Below are positions 10,441 through 21,982 of a stretch of DNA of 64,000 nucleotides, one piece after another. The translations under genes were made by a program, and so were the position numbers. The notes below the pieces were generated by a model, which saw nothing but the letters and a program-made list of their open reading frames with translations, searched no databases and was not told the origin of the DNA. The DNA comes from Chrysoperla carnea. Taxonomy: Eukaryota; Arthropoda; Insecta; Neuroptera; Chrysopidae. Numbering within the stretch: position 1 is the first letter of the stretch; each line of letters begins with the position of its first letter. The stretch spans positions 7,500,001 through 7,564,000 of the forward strand of contig NC_058342.1 in the NCBI RefSeq assembly GCF_905475395.1. The letters run 5' to 3'.

Positions 10441-10897
10441 AACAGGTGTCATTCGATTCGCAATTTTATGTAGAAAGTTTACGGAAAAATCCGAAATGGT
10501 GCTGAAAAAAATTGCAAAAGTTATAAACAATTATGTGAAAAATAAAATAGGGGGCTCAGTTTTTTTTTTTCTTAACTAAAAAAATATTGAAAATTTTCAA
10601 AATCTGAAAAAAGATCCAAAAAGAAGAAGAAATTTCGTAAAATAAAGTTCCGACTGCCGAAATTGTATCTCTAATATTTATAATTTTTAGAGAGCCTTGA
10701 AAATAGCGCAAAATACGGCAAATCTGGCTCTCGCGCGCGTTCTGTCTCTGAGACCTACTAACAAAAAAAATTATTGAAACATATAAAATATGAATATTAA
10801 TAAATAAAAAAATTAATGTAGTTTTGAAATACATGAATAAACAATAATCCGTGGTTTAAAAATTGTTTTCCCAATTTTTCCATTAGTTATGTAATTG
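10441..10897. other. AT-rich sequence, no gene seen
   Basis: The 92-codon minus-strand open frame here is low complexity and unlike any family I know. Nothing else seen before the Copia-B target duplication. Confidence 0.4.
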
Positions 10898-10902
10898 TTA
10901 AC

Positions 10903-11193
10903 TTTTAGACTTTATATTTAATTTTGTTGAGGAGAGGAGATTATAGGTTCCGTTAATTAATTAAACACTTGACTTATTATTATAGTCTTCTATATCTTTA
11001 TTAATTATTATTTAATAATTATGTGTATTCAAAAAATACATATATCTATTGAACTTGTTGCTCGTCTGCTTTCTCGAGTCAGAGTTGGATATGTCCCAAA
11101 AAGCGAGTGGAGGGGTGCAAAGCCGCCATGACATAGTGCGCACTGCCAAGCGCACTTACTCAAGTATGAGAAAACGTAAAGTCTTCTCCAACA
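10903..11193 (-). repeat. Copia-B 3' LTR
   Basis: 291 bp. On the element strand it opens TGTTGGAGAAGAC and closes GTCTAAAA. No difference from 18423-18713 found. Confidence 0.95.
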
Positions 11194-11206
11194 CTCCCTC
11201 CCTTTG
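11194..11206 (-). other. Copia-B polypurine tract
   Basis: The minus strand reads AAAGGGAGGGAG directly before the 3' LTR start TGTTGG, as expected for plus-strand priming. Confidence 0.8.
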
Positions 11207-11493
11207 CGTTTTCTTAAATCTAAGTTATTCTTAACAAAAATATCTTATTTTGTACTTAAAGATTACATCTAATAATAAAAAATAATAATATCTCCTTATA
11301 AATTTACTTCTAATTTTATAAGACACTATCTATTTGGTGTGATAGCTTAAACATAAAAAAAAAACTTATTAGTTTAGGTTCTTTGGTACTTCTTAATTAC
11401 TCTGTACCTTTTTAGAAAAAAAACAATATCGAACCCTTTTTGAAAATACTGTGATAAACTATGATAAACTTATTTTCTAGTGATAATAATAAT

Positions 11494-11535
<42 letters not shown>

Positions 11536-11646
11536 CACTGCGCACTCTTCTAATCAGCAGCATCTATTTCTTTTCTTCTGGTTTAGCGGGTTTTTCTGAA
11601 ATATAATAAACAAATTAGAGATTTTAATTAAATCTATCTTATTAAA
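11207..11646. other. Copia-B 3' untranslated region with a 40-bp T run
   Basis: Non-coding part between the end of RNase H and the polypurine tract. It holds an uninterrupted run of 40 T on the + strand (11496-11535), which is A on the element strand, and short ATA repeats. Confidence 0.7.
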
Positions 11647-12156
11647 TTAAATTAAATTCATAATTTTATCTCTATGTTTTTCATGAGAACTAGAAGGTAG
11701 AGGTTTTGTCATTATATCAGCGATATTTTCATCTGTAGGTACCCATTCTACCTTTATCTGACCTCTAGATACACACGACTTAACGAAATCACCGTGTGTT
11801 TCCGCCATAGGAACCTTTTGACCCTTAATTTCTCTAATATTTAAATTAGATTTAATTACATCTAAATCATCATCAAAACTTTTTAGTTTATGATGACCTT
11901 CTTTTTGAGTACACGCTCCTGCCGATTTATTATCGCATCTAATTGTAACAGGATAATTTGTTTTACCTACCATGTCCCTAATTGCCTTATCTAATGAAAT
12001 AACTTCCTGACATACTTCGCTCATTGCCAAGTATTCAGCTTGACAAGTTGACAGGGATGGATAATTCTGCTTGTGGCTTCTCCAAGCCACCGTATCACCG
12101 TATAGATGAATCACATACCCACTGGTTGAGGTTGATTCTTCACAGTCTCTAAAACT
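11647..12156 (-). pseudogene. Copia-B RNase H C-terminal part, shifted frame
   Basis: This frame carries the rest of the copia RNase H: SGYVIHLYGDTVAWRSHKQN, then STCQAEYLAMSEV, RCDNKSAGA and the closing VEWVPTDENIADIMTKPLP. It overlaps the end of the main frame, which reads a different phase over the same bases. The phases separate at about 12157, where the main frame reads VTDEVLETV in place of the expected active-site aspartate and following residues. One missing base there accounts for the split. All other landmarks are intact, so the lesion is recent, or it is a sequencing or assembly error. Confidence 0.85.
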
Positions 12157-15100
12157 TCATCTGTTACCGCTTCTAAATTATTTGTAAGACCTCTAAATCT
12201 TAAACCTACGTTCGAAGTTCCTCTAAGGTATCTAAAAATTCTTTTGACTTCTACCCAGTCTTCTTCAGTAGTATTTAATTGTCTTCTAGATAAATAGTTG
12301 ACCGCATACGATATATCTGGTCTAGTGGTGCCAGCTAAATATAATAGACTCCCAATAGCTTCTCGATAAGGTACTTTGAGTTTTGCATCTACTTTGGAAC
12401 TGACTTGATTTTCATTTTGTTTTATTTTTCCTTTTTCACTTCTATGTTTCACTTGTCTAGTGACCATGGGAGTGTTTTGTGGCTTGCATTCCTTCATATT
12501 GAAACGTTCTAGAATCTTTTCAATATAATCTGGTTGTGAAATTAACATTTCTTGATTTGATCTATCTCTTTCTATTTTCATACCAAGAAACATTTTGGGC
12601 TCACCCAACATTTTCATTTCAAACTCAGATTTTAACACTGTTTTAATTTCTTCTAATTTTTCAGGATAATTACTAGCTGCTATCATATCATCTACATACA
12701 GCGCTAGCACAGCCATTTTACCTTCTTTTCTCCATGTGTACAAACAAGGTTCATTCACATCATTTTCTAATCCTAGTTTTCGAGCAACTTCTGAAAATCT
12801 ATTGTTCCACTTTTTAGGGCTAATTTTAAGACCGTATAATGATTTATTTAATTTACATACCTTAGTTCTTTTAATTTTATCTCCATTTTCTATTCCCTCA
12901 GGTATTTCCATATAAATTAATTCATCTAATTTTCCATATAAAAATGCTGTTTTTACATCCATCTGTTCTGCATCTAGGTTATATTTATTTATCACAGCTA
13001 GAACTGTTCTGACTACTGATAATCTAGATACAGGAGCATATGTTTCTCTCAATTCATACACATGTCTATCTTTAAAACCCCTGATTACTAGTCTAGCTTT
13101 ATAAATTATTTCTCCATTTTTATCTTCTTTTGTTTTAAATATCCATCTAGAGTCTATAATATTTGATTTCTCTCCTCTAATGGTTGTAGTTGGCCTGTCA
13201 ACGATATCCCATACCTGATTATCATCCATTGATTTAATTTCTTCTTCCATGGCCTTTTTCCACTTCGGCCAATCCGCTCTTTTTCTAGCTTCATCGCAAT
13301 TAGTAGGATCTTTATTAATATTTGCAAACATAGCATGTTTTAGTTCATCTATTTCTATTGCTTTGTTTTCCTGCCCATCTAAATTTTGACCGAATTGAAA
13401 TTTGTCTATTTCAATATCTTTTGCTGTAAAGAATGCAAAACTAGTATCTTCTATCAGTTGAGTTTTTGCTCTATAAACAAAATTTTCATCTAATTTTGGT
13501 TTTGGAATTCTTTTGGATAACTTTGGTATTTTAACCTCTTTTTCTTTTATTTCCTGTTCTTCTAATGATTTTTTCTTTGGTCTACCCCGCTTCAGGTTTT
13601 TCTTATCTATTTGTTCCTCTAATACTAACTCATTATTAATAATGGGAATGGAGTTATTTTCTTCTACGTTAAACCAGTCTATATTATTTTCATCTAGTTT
13701 TCCATGTTCTTCTAATCTATCAACATCTAACAAGTCTTTATATACTTGTTTTTCATTGAATTTAACATGTCTTGAATTTATAAATCTATTCGTTGAATAA
13801 TGCCACAAAACATATCCTGTGCTTGAATAACCTACCAATATTGTTTTTAACGCTCTTTCGGAGAACTTGGTTTCTGTGATTGGTATTCTCACATAAGCTA
13901 AACAACCAAACCTTCTAAGTGAATCTAAATGATTTTTCAGACTTGAATTTATTCTATATAATGGAGTTTCAAAATTATTTGATTTGTGCGGTGTTCTATT
14001 ATAAACATTAACTGCTGTTTCAGCTGCCAAAGACCAGAACCTTTTTGGTACCCCAGAACCAATTAGCAACGCTCTAATTTTCTGCTGTAACGTTTTGTTA
14101 AATTTTTCAGCTGTACCATTGTGTTCTGGAGTGTAAGGTGGTGCAAAGTTTTCTTCTATTTTCTCTTCTTTCATTATTTCTAGAAATTCCCCTCCACAAA
14201 ATTCTGTACCATTATCTGTTCTAATGTAACATACTTTACTATCTTTTCCTATCAGATTTCGCATTCTAATCAAGAATTTTCTAAGAACATTACCTGCTTC
14301 ACTCTTGTTTTGCACTGGATATACTTGAGCATATCTAGAAAAATCATCTATAAAAACAATGATGAATCTATTTTCACCAGGGAACGATAAGGGTGTTATT
14401 GGTCCCATGGTATCAACATGAATCGTGTGTAGAGGTCTAACCGATCTAGTTCTAGTCTCTTTGAATGGTAATTTTTCCATTTTTGCTAAAATACACGTTT
14501 CACAATTTTGAATTTCTTTTGTAAAATTTATTTTCTTTAATATTTCATTTGATTTTTGTATTTCTTTTAAGTATTTAAACGACGGATGACCTAGTCTACA
14601 ATGCCATAACATGGCTTCATCTAATTTGTTATTTTTAATTACCGTTTTATTTGACTCTAACTCTTTCATTTTATTGAACTTTTCTAATTCTTTCACCGAA
14701 TTTAAATCTAATATTTTTCTATTCAAAGTTTGCTCATCTAATTTAAAATCTGATTCTAATTTTTCTATGCCCGTATTATTTTCGTTTTCATTCAGATTTT
14801 GTTCATCCCGACACTTCTCCCTCCCAATCCCTGACGAATCGCATCTGATGTTTTGGGTAGTTTCTCCCTCCGAAACTGATAAACCCAAAACATCATTTGT
14901 CTGAGATTGATCAAGATGGTCAAAATCTGATATTATTTGCCCATTACATTGATATGATTTTACTTCGCAATTTTCTGAATCATTTGTATTAACTTTTAAT
15001 GTTACAATCCAATTTGGTTTTTCATATTTTCCTGATAAAAATTCATCTCCCGTAATTTTATCGAAGATTGTTAAAGTTTTATCGTCTAAATATATTCCTA

Positions 15101-16873
15101 GTCCAGCATCTACAAAGCGTCTTAATGATATTAAATTTTTCGCGATGTTTTCAGCAGCTAATACATTTGTTAATTTTATAGACTGATTTGTATTTACTTT
15201 GTATAAATACAAATCACCTTTTCCATCTATTTTTATATCAGCTATTCTATTTTTATTAGCACTTTTAATAACCTCATTTGAGCAATATTTAAAATTACTT
15301 AGAATTATGCTTTTCTTAACTATATGTTCTGTAGCACCCGAATCTGCTACGAACTTTATTTCTTTTGTACTTGTATTATCATTTAAAATCTCACCTGTTA
15401 GATTAGCTTTAGCATTTGATTTTTGTGGACGACTGTAGGGCTTTTTATTATTGCGGTTGAACGACGTTTGACCCCCTTTGTATACAATTCTACCTCTACC
15501 TCTAGTTTGATTATCTGTTTTTGATGTGCTTGACCATTTTTGTTTATTATCTAATTTGTTTACATACCCTCTTCCTCTAGATGAATTTCCTCCTCTGTAA
15601 TTTTCATTACCACGTTTAGGACAATTTGTACCTATGTGGCTAGATACTTGTCGGCACACATAGCAAAAATACAAATCGTATTTAATTAGAGGACAATCAC
15701 TCTCATTATGCCCTGTTTTATTACATCTATGGCAATTACGGTGAGGACCACTCTGCCAGGCTGGTTTAACCTGAGCTGAGTTTGCTGTTGTTGTTGTAGC
15801 TTTTTGGGGTTTAGCTGCTTTCCTCTCTGCTTCTAACTGTAATAAATATGATTTTAATTGATCTAAAGTCATTTGTTCACCCATTTGCCTTTTCATTAAA
15901 TCAGCAGATCTAATATCGGGTTCTGTGTCCGATACTGCTTGATAAAATGCAGATCGTTTTTCCTCATTTGTCAAAGGAATTGCTTCTTCACAATTTTCAT
16001 AACTTCTAATTAACTCATTAAATCTAGTAATAAAATTATGAGCTGATTCATTTTTATTTAGCTTTAAGTTATATAATTGAGTTCTAACAGCTGAATGAGT
16101 TAAATTGTTTTCTGTTCTTCTAAATTCTCTAATTCTTTGTAGGACTAACTTAGGATCAGAAATATTTAAAACTTCTGCATGATAATATTCTTCTAAATGT
16201 GATATTATTATGCGTCTAACTTTATTACGTCTTTTTGATATGGTATCAGCAGTAAGGTTGTTTGGTGGATTAATTTGATCATTTATTACATCAATTAAAT
16301 CTTTTTCTGTTAATTCACTTCTCAAATGATCCATCCAAACATCCATATTGCTTTTTCTAGTTAATTTATAATCTTTTTTATTATCTGACCCTTTTGATTC
16401 TAAAGTTTTTCTAATTTCTAGTGCCGTATTATTTAATGCTTGTGCTATTTCTAAACTTACATTTTGGCCAATACTAGCATTGGGTTGTTGTATGTGACTT
16501 GCTTCTAATGTTGCGTCTATTGTGGTAGAATTGAATACATTTCCATCTAATCGTCTAAATTGTCGTTCTGAATCCGCTGGTGTTTGTTGTATTGTTGATG
16601 AGATTTTTTGTGCTTCTACCAAGACCTTTCTCACTTCTTCAGTTGCTAAACGTTGTTCTCGTATTGTTTCTAGTCGTGTTCTTTCTGCTGTAGCTAAATT
16701 TCTTGTTATACTTTCGACTTCACCCAGCATGTTGAGGTGTTTTTCCATGACTTGTTTCATGGACTTAACCAAATATTGCTGATCTCGCATACATGTGACC
16801 AACTTACAATTATGAATATCAGATTCAATATTAGGGGGATTATCCCTTGTTTCTTCTTCTTCTGATTGATTTT
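12111..16873 (-). CDS. Copia-B gag-pol polyprotein, main exon
   Basis: About 1587 codons. It starts with an acidic, probably coiled-coil Gag region (about 30-110), then a Gag core at 170-350. A CCHC knuckle is at C384, C387, H392, C397, with a second Cys/His cluster at C407-C421. An RG-rich tract precedes the protease site DSGATEH at 514-520. The GAG-pre-integrase motif WHCRLGHPSF follows, then integrase with HVDTMGP, RTDNGTEF and HNGTAEKFN. Reverse transcriptase has MDVKTAFLYG and LYVDDMIAA. The polyprotein then runs into RNase H and leaves frame near 12157. The frame is open back to a TAG at 16892 and has no ATG near its beginning (a TTG at 16883). A spliced upstream exon probably supplies the start. 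Confidence 0.9.
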
Positions 16874-17033
16874 CTGTAAACAATATTTTCTATAATGTTT
16901 GGATTTTTATGATAAAATAAATTTAATTCATTTTATCACATCTATTTCTAATACTAAAAAAAATTGGATCCTTTTTCTAATTTCTAATAACATTGTTTAC
17001 CATCTAGGACAAATCAAACAAAAAAAAAATTAC
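16874..17033 (-). other. Predicted intron in Copia-B gag
   Basis: On the minus strand, AAAG|GTAATTTT at 17034/17033 looks like a splice donor and TTGTTTACAG|AA at 16874/16873 like an acceptor. Removing these 160 bases joins an upstream ATG frame to the main Gag frame in phase (a single G of one codon, then AA). The intron holds a TAG in the main frame, so read-through without splicing is not possible. Inference from sequence only. Confidence 0.6.
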
Positions 17034-17154
17034 CTTTATTTTGTGTATTTTCTCCATTTTCTCCGTCACCCTCCAATAATTCATTTTCTAATGATGAATC
17101 ATCTAAAATTTCCTTTTGCTGTTCAAAAATTTCGTCTTGATTATCAGTCGACAT
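17034..17154 (-). CDS. Copia-B gag, predicted first exon
   Basis: An ATG at 17154 opens 40 codons (MSTDNQDEIFEQQKEILDDS, then more acidic sequence ending ENTQNK) up to a GT donor. The acidic, Glu/Asn-rich composition carries on smoothly into the start of the main exon (ENQSEEEETRDN), which supports one protein. The unspliced frame stops soon after the donor. An alternative is that Gag starts at an inner ATG and this is leader sequence. Confidence 0.6.
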
Positions 17155-18413
17155 ACTAGCTCTATTTTTCCTTTTTTTTTTTTATTCAAGCGACAATTCT
17201 GTAATAAAATATTTACAGATTTAGATTTTTGTAATAAAATACCAAACATTTTTTTTTTTTTTATTTAACAATTGAGAGTTCAATAAATCTCTCTTCACTT
17301 GAATGATTTCGCCCTATCTTGACTGCACAGCAAGTCAAAACTGTTCGAAATCAGCTGTCATCCTCCCACACACCGATACACCACACGCGCTCTCTTCCTC
17401 TCGTTTCAAGGCACAGCACTCGAAATTACCGGGAAGAGCCGATCGCACACGTGTGATGCTCAAGAGCGTGTTCATAATGATTGCTTAATTTAAACAAAAG
17501 CGTTCCCTGCACAGCAGTTATTACTTTTTATTTGTTTATGATTTGAGCTAGCGAATTATATAATTTAATTTTATTCTTATTTTTGTTTTATTATACGAAA
17601 ATAATAAAACTCGATTTTATATCTAATTTATCTAATACTTTAGTCTAAGCAACGTTGTTTTGTACTGATTATTATTATAAAAATATTATTAATCAATAAT
17701 CATATAAATATTATATAAATATTATTAAATGATTAATTTTCACTTTTCTAAAATAAAAAAATTCCGAGAGTTTAGAGACAAAGAGAAGAAAAAAAATATA
17801 TATTAAAAAAACTTAGAATAAAAATGTTTTCAAAACACTTTTATCTGTATTATATGTATATATGTACATCTATAAGCTAAGAATGCTTCGTTTGACAAGA
17901 AGCAAAGAGAAAGACAGACAGCTTTCTTGTTTACTTTTCAAGCGTCCGTTACTGTCGTACGCATATCTCCGTCTCTATCTCTCATGCTTGTTTATGCCTG
18001 CTCAGACATACCGGCTTTTGCCGGTTGTTGTATGCAGCACATACACAAATATTATTCGTTTTATATATTTTTCCTTTGAAAACAAAGAAAATTAATTTTG
18101 TGTCATCCATTTTGAAACTTTAATAATTCTAAAAAAAATTTTTTTTTTTTTTTTATTTTAACACTTCTTTAATTGATCTAATATTTATTTATATTTTCCT
18201 GTAAGGGTAAATTCTTAATAAATCTTAAACTATGTGCACATTCTAATTTCAATCTCACGTGTAACATTCATTCAAGCGCTTGATTTATTATGTCGACAAT
18301 TAATAAAAAATTTTATGTGGCCACTTACCAGATTTCTAATTATTATCAAAAAAAATTTGTTCACTTCTTTTTGTAATCACAAAAGTCTCCTCTCTCACAC
18401 ACAGCGTGTTGGT
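17155..18413 (-). other. Copia-B long 5' leader
   Basis: About 1.26 kb between the primer-binding site and the first gag ATG. No long frame. It includes a T-rich run near 17170 and an AT-rich part near 17560-17860. Long leaders occur in copia elements and may hold packaging signals, but none can be named here. Confidence 0.6.
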
Positions 18414-18422
18414 CCCATAACC
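18414..18422 (-). other. Copia-B primer-binding site, half-tRNA type
   Basis: The minus strand reads GGTTATGGG directly after the 5' LTR, as in Copia-A. It matches the complement of the initiator-methionine tRNA anticodon region, but the match is only nine bases (next bases ACC). Confidence 0.75.
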
Positions 18423-18713
18423 TTTTAGACTTTATATTTAATTTTGTTGAGGAGAGGAGATTATAGGTTCCGTTAATTAATTAAACACTTGACTTATTAT
18501 TATAGTCTTCTATATCTTTATTAATTATTATTTAATAATTATGTGTATTCAAAAAATACATATATCTATTGAACTTGTTGCTCGTCTGCTTTCTCGAGTC
18601 AGAGTTGGATATGTCCCAAAAAGCGAGTGGAGGGGTGCAAAGCCGCCATGACATAGTGCGCACTGCCAAGCGCACTTACTCAAGTATGAGAAAACGTAAA
18701 GTCTTCTCCAACA
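18423..18713 (-). repeat. Copia-B 5' LTR
   Basis: 291 bp, same as 10903-11193, followed on the + strand by the target duplication TTAAC (18714-18718). Confidence 0.95.
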
Positions 18714-18718
18714 TTAAC

Positions 18719-19230
18719 TAACAATTTTTTCTATACAGAATATATATCTCCGATAATTATTAAATTAAAACCCCAGAAATTACCGTTTTTAAAATGTTAA
18801 AATTTTGATTGTTCAATTGTTATTAACATTTTTAATTGTTTTAATTTTTTATAGTTAAAAGCTACATAAAAATAATTTTTTCAAATTTTTTACAATTCTT
18901 GTTTAAAAAATTGTTATAAACAAATACATTGTTTATGAGTAAATCGAAATTTTTTTTTTTAGCAATATGTTCATTAATACAATATATGATTTAAAATAAA
19001 AAAACGGTTTCTTAAAAAAATTTATTTGTTGCTTAAAAATGCGTTTGTTAATTAACAATCTTTTTTAGCTACTAATTATTAATGTTAAGAAATATTATTA
19101 TTTTTTAAAAATTTTTTAATTGATTAATTTTTTTTAGTTAAAAGCTACATAAAAATAATTTTTTCAAATATTTACTCATAAACAATGTATAAAACAATTT
19201 TTTAAACAACAATTGTAAAAAAGAAAAAAT

Positions 19231-19262
<32 letters not shown>

Positions 19263-19263
19263 A

Positions 19264-19316
<53 letters not shown>

Positions 19317-19429
19317 CCGAGTGCAGCTACATTTATATGTTTTCTTCATTCTTTTACCGAATGTTGCACGTGTTATTTATATTAGACTGACGTAATTTTT
19401 ATACCATGCATATTTGTAATATGCAAGTT
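18719..19429. repeat. AT-rich region with a duplicated segment and a (TA)n tract
   Basis: No gene. GTTAAAAGCTACATAAAAAT plus following bases occurs twice (about 18855 and 19137). A segment near 18900 (ATTGTTTATGAGTAAAT) recurs inverted near 19170 (ATTTACTCATAAACAAT). A broken (TA)n microsatellite runs from 19230 to 19314. Confidence 0.7.
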
Positions 19430-19950
19430 TAGTCCCAAGTTTGTAACGCTTAAAAATATTGATGCCACGCACAAAATTTTGCTATAGGTGTTCATAGAAT
19501 CACCTAATTAGTCCATTTCCGGTTGTCCGTCCGTCCGTCTGTGGACACGATAACTCAAAAACGAAAAAAGATATCGAGCTGAAATTTTTACAGCGCACTT
19601 AGGACGTAAAAATAGGTCGTTCGTAAATGAGCATCATAGGTCAATTGGGTCTTGGGTCCGTAGGATCCATCTTGTAAACCGTAAGAGATAAAACAAAAGT
19701 TTAAATGTAAAAAATGTTCCTTATAGAAAAATAAATAACTTTTGCTTTAAACATTTTTTCGTAAACATCACTGTTTACCCGTGAGGGCGCCAATTAGGCG
19801 GTAATTTTATAGTATATACCATACTTGAATATCAGTTATGTATGTGTCACATGTATGTATGTGTTATGTGATAAAGAAATCAACACTGACTATGCATGGT
19901 ATTTCAAACAATTAATTCAGTGTTTGTTTTCACTTGTTTTACCTAAAATA
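19430..19950 (+). repeat. R1 dispersed repeat, fullest copy
   Basis: The best copy of R1. It begins TTTAGTCCCAAGTTTGTAAC, then GGTGTTCATAGAATCACCTA, the run CCGTCCGTCCGTCTG, GATAACTCAAAAACGAAAAA and GGACGTAAAAATAG. It ends with CATGGTATTTCAAACAATTA. No open frame. It is followed by a (TA)n tract (19951-19988). Confidence 0.7.
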
Positions 19951-19992
<42 letters not shown>

Positions 19993-20049
19993 TATTTTTT
20001 TTAAGCTTATTTGTTATATATATAATAAGCTTAAAAATATATATTTTTA
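19951..20049. repeat. (TA)n tract and a small palindrome
   Basis: (TA)n at 19951-19988, then a palindrome at 20001-20034 with arms TTAAGCTTATT and AATAAGCTTAA. It lies between an R1 copy on one strand and R2/R1 on the other, so it may be the centre of a composite foldback. Confidence 0.7.
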
Positions 20050-20610
20050 TATATAGCTAAAATTGAGACCAAAATAAACGTTTTTTTTTCGAAGACTAAT
20101 ATATCGAAAACGGCGAGTTTAGGCAAAAACTGTCAAGATTCAAAAACTGTTTAGAATAGTTCAAAATAAAATGTCATATAGTTTCCAAATCCAATTTTTA
20201 ACCAGAACCACAAAAAAACATGACATTTTTGAGTACATTCAGACAAACATTTTCCACCGGCTCCCATAAAAATCTACTGTCGAGGAGAGAATTCCTGAGT
20301 CAAATGCAATGCATTTTCTACAGTAAAAAAGTTGTTTATTTTTTGATAAGGAATATTTTTTCATTTATGTCTATGTTGTTCATTTATGAACTCGACCTCA
20401 CTTTTTACGTCCTGAGTGCGCTGCAAAAATTTCAGCTTAATATCTTTTTTCGATTTTGAGTTATCGTGTTGACAGACAGACGAACGGGCGGACAACCGAA
20501 AATGGACTAATTAGGTGATTCTATGAACACCTATACCAAAATTTTTTTCGTAGCATCAATATTCTTAAGCGTTACAAACTTGGGACTAAACTTAATATAC
20601 TATGTATATT
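20050..20610 (-). repeat. Inverted R1 plus R2 repeat pair
   Basis: Read on the minus strand, R1 (about 20610-20313: GGTGTTCATAGAATCACCTA, GATAACTCAAAATCG, GGACGTAAAAAGTGAGG) runs into R2 (about 20312-20050: GAATTCTCTCCTCGACAG, GAGCCGGTGG, GTGTACTC-type words, then the CGTTTTCGATATATTAG unit). The R1-then-R2 order on one strand suggests they can be parts of one larger repeat. Confidence 0.65.
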
Positions 20611-20639
20611 TCATATATACTTGGTTTAAAAAGTCTATA

Positions 20640-21982
20640 TTGTTTAAAGCGGAACTTTTTAGCTTTAAGGTAGTACCAGCATGAAATCACTTTTCGACAG
20701 ATTTGGCCGAATTTTTTTTCTCGGGTTTATAATAGCTTTATTTATGAATTCCTAAAATTTCATAATTTTTGACCGTTTAGATCGCGAGATATTTAAAGAC
20801 AAAGTTCGCGATTTTGATCATGTCCCATTTAAAGCATGTAAAATGTCCGGTCTCTCCAACAATTTTTATGATATTATTATATATTGAAGAAAAAGTAGAA
20901 AAAAATGTTTATACAATAAAATTCTAAAAAAAAAATTTAGAAATTAATTTTCACTTTCGAGATATTAATTTTGACGTAAATTGATCGAAATTGGGACGTT
21001 GGCATAATTATTTCCCATTTTAAACGGTCAAAATTTCTGAAACTTTGGGAATTAATAGTAAGCATTATTAAATTCTTAAATTTAATATTTCGTTAAATTC
21101 TGTCGAAAAAAAAATTGTACCATTGCTTTAACATAGAAACTGCAAATACCATGCTGGAACATCCTTAAGCCCTCCGGCCATTTTAATTAGGGTAGTCAGA
21201 CGCTTATTGACGTATAAAAGGGTTTTTAGGGTCGCTAATCTCAAATTTTCCGTCAAAATGTTTCATTTTTTACCCCTTCCCCTCTATTAGCCCACATTAG
21301 TAGTTCTCGGAATAAAAAATAAATTGCTGATCATGAATTTATAGTCAAATTGTTTCAATTTGAATCGAAAAACCATTTCTTTGAAAATTTAAGTCTTTTT
21401 AAAGCATGTAAGGGACTTTTTAAAAATAAATGTATTCTTTCTAAATTCGATATCACAGATACAAAAAAAAAACCTTTATAAAAACCTTATAAAGAATTAA
21501 ATGGCAAAAAATTGGAGATTTTCAATTCGAGAGACTTCTAATATGGAGAAGAAAGAGGGCAGCGACTTTAAAAAACCCCCTAACTAGCCTTAAAAAGCCT
21601 AATTTTCAAAAAAATGATTTTATTTATTTCGGAAGTCTACTTATGTGGATTAAAAGAAGGGAGGGTGTAACAAATTAAACATTTTGATTGAAAAGTTGAG
21701 ATCAGCGACCCCAAAAAACCCCTTATACGTCATTAAAAGGCGAATATGCAAAAAATGGCCTCTTTAATTTTGAGAGTCTTTCAGACCGCCCGAAAGGTGG
21801 GGATGAGGTGCATAAAGACGTTTACTAATAAAATATTTTAAATTTCGTGTTACTTTAGCATTTAAAATTTTTTTAAATATTTTTTTAAATTATTTTATTC
21901 TATCTGATTTACTTTACGATTTAACCACCCGTCAACCCAATGTTCCGGCGGTTAAAACTAAAAAGTTCCGCTTTTAAGCATA
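20640..21982. mobile_element. TIR element of about 1.34 kb with internal foldbacks
   Basis: Near the ends, AAAGCGGAACTTTTTAGC (about 20646-20664) and AAAAAGTTCCGCTTTTAAGC (about 21959-21978) are inverted copies. Inside, 20665-21140 is an imperfect palindrome (TTTTCGACAGATTT and AAATTCTGTCGAAAA, both with GACCGTTT-like words). 21190-21800 holds two inverted blocks containing GGGTCGCTAATCTCAA and its partner TTGAGATCAGCGACCCCAAA. No coding frame. It is probably a non-autonomous DNA transposon; the duplication is unclear. Confidence 0.55.

Larger units (their letters stand above)
10903..18713 (-). mobile_element. Copia-B: young Ty1/copia LTR retrotransposon
   Basis: A 7.8-kb minus-strand element. 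The two 291-bp LTRs appear identical on reading, and TTAAC lies outside both ends (10898-10902 and 18714-18718), so the insertion is very recent. Primer-binding site, polypurine tract and all gag-pol domains are present. Two oddities: gag appears to begin in a short upstream exon, and one base is missing at the RNase H active site, which splits the polyprotein frame. Confidence 0.95.

Noticed and set aside
19230-19314. (TA)n as a replication origin or structural element
   Set aside because: Plain microsatellite in an AT-rich genome. No supporting sequence.
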